From: Falciphora oryzae
Taxonomy: Eukaryota; Ascomycota; Sordariomycetes; Magnaporthales; Magnaporthaceae
Direction: 5' to 3'
NCBI GenBank assembly: GCA_000733355.1
Contig: JNVV01000067.1
Location: 139,944-203,943, forward strand
DNA length: 64,000 bases
This document shows, piece by piece, positions 56,886-64,000 of this stretch (its first letter is position 1; the number at the start of each line of letters is the position of its first letter). A program made the translations under genes and the position numbers. The notes under the pieces were generated by a model. That model saw nothing but the letters and a program-made list of their open reading frames with translations. It made no database searches and was not told the DNA's origin.

Positions 56886-58025
56886 TTATATCTTTAAAAG
56901 CCTCTTGGCGTTGCGGTAGGCAATATCCTTATACTGCTCCTCGCTCACTATCCCGCTCGCCCGCAAGCTTTCCATAAACGCTTTGCCGTTCGCGCTGCTA
57001 CCAAAGGGGTAGTCGACGCTGTGCATGACCCGCGACGCGTCCGTCACGCTCAGCAGCGTCTTAAGCGCGTCCAGGCTAAAGTACCCGCCAAACGTCACGT
57101 GCACGTTGCGCGCGTACACCTCCTTCAGGCTCGGCAGGCCGGCGGGACGGGCCAGGCGCCCGTTCGCCCGCCCCAGCCAGTAAGGGACCATCTCGCCCAT
57201 GTGGCCCAGGACGATCTGCAGGTTGGGGAAGCGGTCGAAGACGCCCGCCGCGTACATTTTGAAGAAGCCGAGGCCGGCGTGCGAATGCCACCCCCACGCG
57301 ACGCTGCCGAGCCCGGCGGCGACCTCGGCGCCGTAAAACCCGTTGGCGACGGCGGACGCGTACAGCCCGACGCCGACGGCGAGCATCTCGTTAGTAGGCG
57401 GGTACGCCGGGTGCATATAGACGGGGACGTCCAGCTCGGCCGCCGCGGCCCAGAGGACGTCGTAGGCCGGGGCGTCGTAAAAGACGGGCCGGCCGACGCC
57501 CGACCTGTTGACGACAACGTGCGCGTCCACCAGCGCGCCGACGAAACCGAGCTCGCCCACGCAGCGGCGCAGCTCGACGGCCGCTTCGGCCGGGTCCGCT
57601 ATAGGAAGGGCGCAAAAGCCGCGGAAGCGATTTTTATTTGTATCGTTACTTTGCAACTATGCGGCTAACTGGTCGTTGGCGGCGCGCATTTGCGCCGGCA
57701 TATACATGGCGTCGGCGCCCGTCGTGACGTGCGATACGACCTGGATGGCGACGTTGCCGGCGTCCATGTCCGCCAGGCGCAGGGGGCTTACATCGGTGAG
57801 CTTTGGCAGGGGGGCCCCGATACCTTGCGCGGCGGTGGCTAGGTTGGTAAAAAGCAGGTCAAATAGGGCTGGCGAGGCCCAGTGCTCCTCGAACGTGTAG
57901 AACGGGATGGGCTCGTTGGTGCCGTTGCAGCTGGAAATTTTGGGCAGTGCGGCGCCATTCGTTAGGATGTTTTGGGGGACGAGAAGCGCCGCTAGGAGGA
58001 TGGATCTAATAATGAGCGAGGCCAT
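56886..58025 (-). pseudogene. Amidohydrolase-2 family (decarboxylase-like) gene with in-frame stop
   Basis: From ATG 58025 one frame runs 380 codons, broken only by TAG at 57659-57657 (codon 123). The N-terminus (IIRSILLAALLVPQN) is a signal peptide. Metal-site motifs of the ACMSD/resorcylate-decarboxylase-like family are all present: TFEEHW near 45, YMHPAYPP, LGHMGEMVPYW and the final HSVDYPFGSS (Asp). Family members cleave C-C or hydrolyse C-N bonds of small aromatic acids. The stop interrupts the conserved stretch NDQLAA...RFRGFCALP, so splicing it out would be harmful, and no usable intron is visible. A C-to-T change of a Gln codon would explain it. Everything else is intact, so this is a recent null allele, a sequence error, or possibly readthrough. 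Confidence 0.72.
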
Positions 58026-60653
58026 TTCGGCGGCTTAGTGGCAATGCAAAACGCGTCGGTCTGATGGTCTGCATAGCGGTCCGGAATCGGGCAGTTGCTT
58101 CTTCCCAATTTGCCGCCGTTCCTTTATATATGCGACCCATGGTGTCTGCTATAACGGTGGCCGATAAGCAGCCGAGGGATCCGGACTGCCATCGAATCCT
58201 ACCACCATGCAAATGTTGAGGTTATAGATGTTGAAAAGGGCCTAGCGCCGGTATGCCTCAGCTAAAAAACACAAGCCATTTATATCTTCTTAAAAACCTT
58301 ATATTTGCGTTAGTAAAGATTAAAGCCACTTTTTACTAGGCAATTTGCTCTGCCAGCAGGAAGAGTGAAACCCTGACCAGACCCTGATCCGTACTAGCGC
58401 AAATAGAGGTTTTTGAAAAGATACCGTACCGTATTGGAAGATATAGGGCCTAAAGAACCGCCATTTGGCGCTTAATGCTCGGTTAACAAACTTAGATGTT
58501 GGGCTGCTAGTCTCGGATGAGCCCAGACTAGAAGCCCGGAAAAGCGTGGGCGGAGGGCACGGCAATAGGCAGCACGGTCTTTGGCGGGCAGATGTTTGGC
58601 GGGGGGCGCTCATGTTGTGGCCTGAGGCCAAGCACGCCGGATCCCATTTTCACTCCCGAAGACAATCCGGCCCTCACATGTTTTAGTTTGTGGAGGTTTT
58701 GGGAGCAAATGGGATCACAGGCGTCCAGAAACGGACGCTTTGGGTTCCAAAAACGGACGCCTTTGATCCCATTTGCTCCCAGCCTCACCGTCCGACGAAC
58801 GTATCTATGCCGCCACCCTGCGCACACTATTGGGTTTCAGCCAAGATGCAGAGTCCTCTTTGGCGCTTCCGTTCTGCCCAATAGCACGATCCGGATGCGC
58901 CAACCGTGGGGTTTGTTCGTATTTTCACCCAATAAGACTTGGTTGATATGGCAGCATATGGCTGCGGGCGAAGACGTTAGTGTTGTACTGTTGCTGTCCA
59001 ACCACCAAATTTATTTTACCGCGCTTCCCTGACCGTGGCTGATAGATCCAGAGATTTATTGCATACAGCATCACTGCGCTGACTCAGCGACGTAGGGAAC
59101 CGTGTGACCCCGCCAACGTGACGACGCTGATGGTAGCGAGCGATTCGGCGCGGCAGCGAAGACGCCGCTTTTCCTCCCGACCGCAACATTTATCCTCAGC
59201 CCTATTAAGCCCTCACATCCTCTTCCAGGCTGTACTACCAGGCTGCACTTTGTTAGCCCTGGTGTACCTATGTATTCTGAAGTCAAGTTTGTCCCCCACG
59301 CTACATCTGTAGTGCACTTTGAGCTTTTCCCCCTTGTCCGGATCAAGGTCTCGAACGAGATGTATATTTCAGCTTGGTATTTGGTAAGGAGAATCAAGCT
59401 TGCGGTCTGGCAGTGGCCTAGAACCTCCACCGATAGAAGGAGGTAGGGGTTGCCGAGCGGGGTATACGCCACTATCCCTCCGAGGAAGTGACTAATGTGA
59501 GGGGGGATGCAGCAGAAGCAAGCCACAGAAAATTTAGGAAGCAGATCAATGCAAATTAAATCAGCCCGTTGCCGTTTTTGTTTAGCAGCTGATGTTCGGG
59601 CCTCTTGAAAAGCAATGTCCGTGGAGGATAGCGGGTGTCATCCTTATTTCATCCAACTCCTTCCGGTCAGAGAATGCGCCTTGCCAGGTAGGCGAGGGTG
59701 ATCTGCGTGCACGAATGTTGGGCACTTCGGGTTTCCCCAACAGCATTTGCTTTGTAGCACGGACAACCCCCAGGGTTAAATCTTTGAAATACCTACATCG
59801 ATCGCGAAGCTAACAACTCCTTTATAATGTTCAATCTCTCTCTGGGTACTCCCGCGGGGGTCGCTGTTGGTACTGGCCATCGTGGCGAGTGGTTGGTGGC
59901 GGGTTGTGGTCCTTGGGGTTAAAAAGCGAGATGCGAAGTTGAGATGTAGGGGAATGGTGATTGTGGCTGGTGGAGCAGTTGGGCAGATGATATCGCTTGG
60001 GCGTCAGGGCCGACGCAGAGCTCTGCAGGGTGGTGAGGGGGATGCCAAGCATCCGAGGCGGACCATTCTACGCTCCATGGCCTATGGTGGTGGACGGCGA
60101 GTCACGAACGGAATGCACCGTACAAATCTCAGTAGGGCCTGGTCTGGCATCGTAATTCATTATCTGGCTATTCGAACAGTGGGCGGCGACTGCATAACTG
60201 GCTCAACTACAGGGAACGCTGACGCCAGACGCTGTACGTTCTCAGGCGGCGCACTGAGCGAGAGTACACCGGCACTGAGTAGTGCAACGGCCTCGCAACC
60301 CGAGTTGCCGGCGCGAAGCAAGCTGTAGCTAGAAGTACGTACCCTCCCCGCTACCGTCGTGACGCGATGTGCTAGGTACATGTTGTAGCGTAACTCGGGG
60401 TCGCCATGGCTCGCGGTCTAGGCATTCGGAAGTGGGGAACCTTGACGCTAATGCGGCGCCGGTGTCCGGGAGAATTCGAGGCGGAACCCAAATAACCGCC
60501 ATCTCCAGACCGTCGAGGGTCGGGGGAAGGGGAAGGAGCGGCATTGTGTACGGAACGGACTGTCGGCTGCAACGGTGCTGGGGCAGGAGGATAGGACACT
60601 TGACAGGCTCCCGGCAGAAATGGCTGGGGCATGGACGACGTGATGCAGAGGTC
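58026..60653. other. Gene-poor region
   Basis: About 2.6 kb without a recognised gene. It holds an 80-bp hairpin-forming inverted repeat (58701-58780). A 151-codon minus-strand frame (59526-59071) has no domain I know. Confidence 0.45.
58701..58780. repeat. Inverted repeat, 25-bp arms
   Basis: GGGAGCAAATGGGATCA at 58701 is mirrored by TGATCCCATTTGCTCCC ending at 58780. The arms match at 24 of 25 positions around a 30-bp centre that itself repeats ACGGACGC. It could be a small MITE or a hairpin; no flanking duplication is evident. Confidence 0.75.
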
Positions 60654-62173
60654 TCAATCGGAGGGCTGCATATCCGTCTTAGGAGGCGACAGCCGCAGGA
60701 TCTCCTTGAACCAGGTCCAATACTCTTCAGTCAGGTGCTTGGCGAGGCGGCGCAGGCCCCAGATGATGCAATAGATGCCGTGGATGTCAGCCGTGTTTCC
60801 GAAAGTGCCGTCGATCAATTGGGTGACGTGGCCTGTCGCTATGTTCTTGACTGTCGCAGCGAAGCGCCACTGATGGCCCACGATGTAGATGCCGGGGAGG
60901 AACTCGAGGCTCTCGAGAGCACCGACGACAGGCGAACGACTGTCGAACTCCGTCTCGGCAAGTAACTCCAACATCTTCCAGTGAGCGAACTGCCACACGC
61001 CCAGCTGGGTTTCGGATTCCACCGCGTTGCCATCCGAACGCTTGAGCTCAATGCTCAACGCGATCGGGTACTTGGTGAGAGGCAGGTGGTCGGTGTGGTT
61101 GATGCTCCAGTTGTGCTGCATGCTCTTAAGTAGCCGGACAGCTGTAGCAGCCTCCGTCTCGGTGGCGTGGTTGATGGTGAGCTGTGGGCTCTTGAGTCGT
61201 CGGACAGCTGCAGCAGTCTGCGTCTCGGTAGTGTGGGTGTTCGCGACGTTGGAGATGCTCGCGTCCTCGGAAGTGTTCGCGTGGCCCGGGGCCCAACTGG
61301 GATCGATCGCGACGCAGAAGTCGACCATATTGCCGATTGGATACGTAGGGGCAAAAGTTCTCGATCTGGCACTCGAGCGCTTGCACTGTCAATGCACAAA
61401 AGTTAGATCCCGCGAAGACAAGGAGGGGAATCAGGAAGGGCCAGACTGACCAAGGTACCAACTCGAGCTGGCTGCCTTTTGGAAGAGCAAGCTTAAGCAA
61501 AGGATAAATAACACCGCAACTCCATGCAGACTCGCTAAAGGACATTGCCCCGTATTGCCCTGCCGTCTCCCAAATCTCGAGGACGTCGCTGAATGCTGGC
61601 GACTCCGGGTCTGGATTTTTTGCCTTGGGAGAGGGGGGGGGGGGGCAGGAAGTGGTGTTCGAGGATGCTCTCGCCCAACGCGCCTGCCGCCTCGATTTCG
61701 GCCTTCCGAGACCACGAAATGATTGGCATGCCCCCGTTCGCCTTCTTGAAGTCGAGCTCCAGGCGTCGCAGCGCCGTGGGTAGCACTTTGCCCTGGTATC
61801 CTATACCGGCGAACGACATGGTGGTCAGCGGTTCGTCGCCCGACTCCATCGCCCTCTTCCTCTTGATCGGGGACCCGCGACTGCTGCTGGTCTGGCTTGT
61901 CTTGGAGGAGGTCGAGGGCAGCGATGGTGTTGGCGCCGACGGCCGCTGTCGCGCGGGGCGTGGGGTCTGGTCATTGTTAGGGCCTGTCGCGGCACCCCGG
62001 TGACGCTTCGCCGGTGTCTCCATGGTGTCGGTGTCGGTGTCGGAATCGTCAGGAGGCGGGGTTTGGAGGCTCTCGCTGGGTCGCTTGCGCTTGCGACCGT
62101 CGGGCTGTGGGCGGTCGGGCGCGTCGCACGACGGAATACCTGAAAGCCACTGCAGAAGCTCGCGCTCGTTCAT
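60654..62173 (-). pseudogene. PD-(D/E)XK nuclease-like fungal protein, frameshifted at a poly-C run
   Basis: Exons 62173-61459 and 61385-60654, with a GTACCT...GACAG intron. The N-terminal third is basic and Ser/Pro/Thr-rich (KRKRPSE, AKRHRG), suggesting nuclear localisation. The core shows SFAGIGYQGKVLPTALRR, PAFSDVLEIWETAGQYGAM, ESAWSCGVIYPLL, MVDFCVAIDPSW, then the ExK of SIELKRSDG (near residue 352), QLGVWQFAHWKM and GIYIVGHQWRF. This order is typical of the fungal PDDEXK-like family. A run of 13 G (61633-61645; C on the coding strand) puts the two halves of exon 1 out of frame. With one base fewer the protein would be 481 residues. Either a real frameshift or a homopolymer sequencing error. 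Confidence 0.7.
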
Positions 62174-63814
62174 TGGGGATGCGATGCGCGATGCGACGCG
62201 CGATGCGATACGCGACGTCCCCGATTGCGCGAATGTGGGATTCTGAAAGCGCAGATTCTGCCTCAGCTAAATCAAAAGGAGCCCTATTCCGATGTGGTCG
62301 ATCAACCCCTCAGTTTCGACTACGCGAATTGTAAGCTGTTTGTTCGGGATGGGTATGCGATTGATTGATGCGTGGGCATGGACCGCTGTATTGTGGTGGC
62401 GAGTGGTTGGACAGGTGACGATAGGCTGGGTCCCCCCCGGAAACCGATAAGACGGCGCTGGGGCAGGACGGGGCAGCGCAAACCCGGATTACGTCAGCAG
62501 TGGATACGTTACACAACAGGGCACTGTCTACTGGACGGAAAACATAAAGGACAGCAGGGGGGCATGGAGGAAAGTGGAGGGAGTAAAGATAGTGGAATGT
62601 AGAGGTGTTCACGTTGCCCCGCATTGGTACGCCGTGCAAAACTGTCGTGAGTGCAGTACATTTTTTCCGTGCTGGCACCAAAGTCACAGTGTGGCGACCC
62701 TCAATGACCTCTCGAGGGGCCTTGGGGATTGACGCCCACGGCCCTGGCCTGTAACCAAATTACAAGCTCCTGAGTCTGCCCCATCCGCTTGCCTTGCCAC
62801 ATCGGATTCCACCCATGGGACGGTCCCGCTGCTGCGTGATGTAGCCTATATCAATTGAACGCACACGCACCCCAGCGATGCATCGAGTGGCTTCTATGGG
62901 GTAGCCAAGAGGCATATGGAGACGGGAGGTGGGGATACTCGACCATTGCAATAATGATAGCTCCGAGTTCTGATGCAGGTTGGCCGTTGGAGCTTTTTGG
63001 AAATGAAGCAGGTAGATCTCCTATTGGCTGCTGAAAAATTACATGTGACGGTCCCGCCACAGGCCATACGTCCAGTGGCACCGCCACAGCTGTGGAGCAG
63101 ATATGGGGCAGATACAAGCATGCAAGCCACACAGATCACGACAACTTCAGGCGCGTGTCGCGCCGGCGCGACCAGCGCCATTTCCTTTCCTTTCTCTTCA
63201 GTGTAGAATCTTCGTTCATAGCGCCAATGCAAGGCCACCGTGCCTCCATTAGTCTGGCCGTAACACAATTCTACACTCATTTGAATCGCCTGCCGGCGAT
63301 CCAGAAATAGGCACCTCTCCTTTACGTCGCGGTGGTAGCGATGGGTTGTCGTGTGAGAAGTGCGGCTGCAACGGCAACCTGGTGCGACGTACCCGCCTCG
63401 AACAGGACGGTCAGCCGCCCGCTGTGCACTTCGGCCTGGTCGCGTCAGGGGATGCCGTGATGAAGTCTGGCCAAGAACGGGACGCCGTCGCCGAGATCCT
63501 CTTTTCCGCCATGTTTTTAAACGCCCTCATCGGTCTCCTCTGGGATTTCGCGCTTTTGCAACACCAAAGCACATTTTCATGTCATATCAAGCCTTTTGCA
63601 ACCCGTAACAGTCAAGTACGCCGTAATAGTAAAGGGATCATTCCGCAGTACAGAATCTGCTTCCTCCCCCTCCAAGACCGCCGCAACCGACGAGCCAAAG
63701 CATGCGACCTCGGCGGAAAAGACAATATCAGAGTTCTGCTTAAAACACCAGGTTTTTCGCATGTTTTGTAGAGTGGGCTACGCGCTAAAGCTGGTTGATG
63801 AAGTTCATATGAGT
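62174..63814. other. No recognised gene
   Basis: About 1.6 kb to near the right edge. Several overlapping open frames of 60-140 codons exist on both strands (for example 63346-63771, plus), but none has a good start, a domain or a consistent intron pattern. Confidence 0.4.
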
Positions 63815-64000
63815 TGTTAGGTGGCCTGATCTAATCATTCATAATTGTTGGTAGGAGTATGTACTCCTGTGGGCTCGGAGCTCTCCAAAAGAGGTGAACA
63901 ATGATCCTTTATATCAGAGGATCAATCTATTCTTGTGCACGAAGAGGAAAGGAATCTATCTGCCAGAGAGGGAGCAGAAGGGAGGCTATATATACACGAT
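63815..64000 (+). repeat. Possible start of an LTR retrotransposon at the window edge
   Basis: TGTTAGGTGGCC at 63815 resembles the TGTTAG start of many Copia LTRs. It is followed by a TATA-like element (CTATATATACACG) near the window end. Only the first 186 bases are visible, so this is tentative. Confidence 0.3.

Noticed and set aside
1..64000. CRISPR arrays, rRNA, tRNA, bacterial-type signals
   Set aside because: The window is eukaryotic fungal DNA. The tandem repeats found lack spacer structure, and no cloverleaf or rRNA sequence was recognised.

Overview
The window is nuclear DNA of a filamentous ascomycete, most likely a Sordariomycete (inference). Genes carry one to four short introns with GTRNGY donors, CTAAC-like branch points and YAG acceptors. 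There is a Zn2Cys6 regulator and a hybrid PKS-NRPS. The transposons are of fungal type (Pot2/Fot1-like, short LTRs, MITEs) and their stop codons and lost catalytic residues look like C-to-T / G-to-A damage, as repeat-induced point mutation (RIP) produces.

Left part (1-11 kb). A partial unidentified gene runs off the left edge on the minus strand. It is followed by a large SF1-helicase-like protein with damaged ATPase motifs (2058-5906) and a secreted SGNH/GDSL hydrolase (6688-8138). A 3-kb gap then holds a truncated MITE and a 1.1-kb non-coding element with inverted terminal repeats.

Centre (11-43.4 kb). This is a compact secondary-metabolite cluster: Zn2Cys6 regulator (11181-12851), 14-TM MFS transporter (13621-15810), alpha/beta hydrolase (17310-18857), SAM methyltransferase (19068-19977), trans-acting enoyl reductase (20508-21777), a 4272-residue PKS-NRPS in four exons (22395-35509), cytochrome P450 (36439-38194), lipocalin-like Diels-Alderase (39026-40456) and a second P450 (41374-43389). 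PKS-NRPS with reductive release, trans-ER, hydrolase and Diels-Alderase is the core set of cytochalasan-type (isoindolone) pathways. The PKS-NRPS and ER would build an amino-acyl polyketide aldehyde, the hydrolase would act around the Knoevenagel/pyrrolinone step, the Diels-Alderase would form the isoindolone and macrocycle, and the P450s and perhaps the methyltransferase would tailor it. No Baeyer-Villiger monooxygenase is present. The eight structural genes form four divergent pairs, and each of the four shared promoters carries a sequence matching or close to AAAGTNRCCGA, a candidate site for the cluster regulator.

Right part (43.4-64 kb). This is an accessory, transposon-rich, partly AT-rich region. 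A frameshifted unidentified pseudogene is followed by a RIP-mutated DUF3435 tyrosine-recombinase pseudogene (the family of Starship 'captains'). That pseudogene is split by a Pot2-like element, which is itself hit by a solo LTR; a nested pair of solo LTRs lies at its 3' end. Then come an intact 152-bp MITE, tandem repeats, an intact ADA2/ADGF-type adenosine deaminase gene (52290-54347), a Pot2-like fragment, a degraded probable 2EXR-domain gene, an amidohydrolase-2 gene with an in-frame stop, and a PD-(D/E)XK nuclease-like gene with a homopolymer frameshift. No tRNA, rRNA or CRISPR was recognised. All splice sites were inferred by eye from reading frame and consensus.
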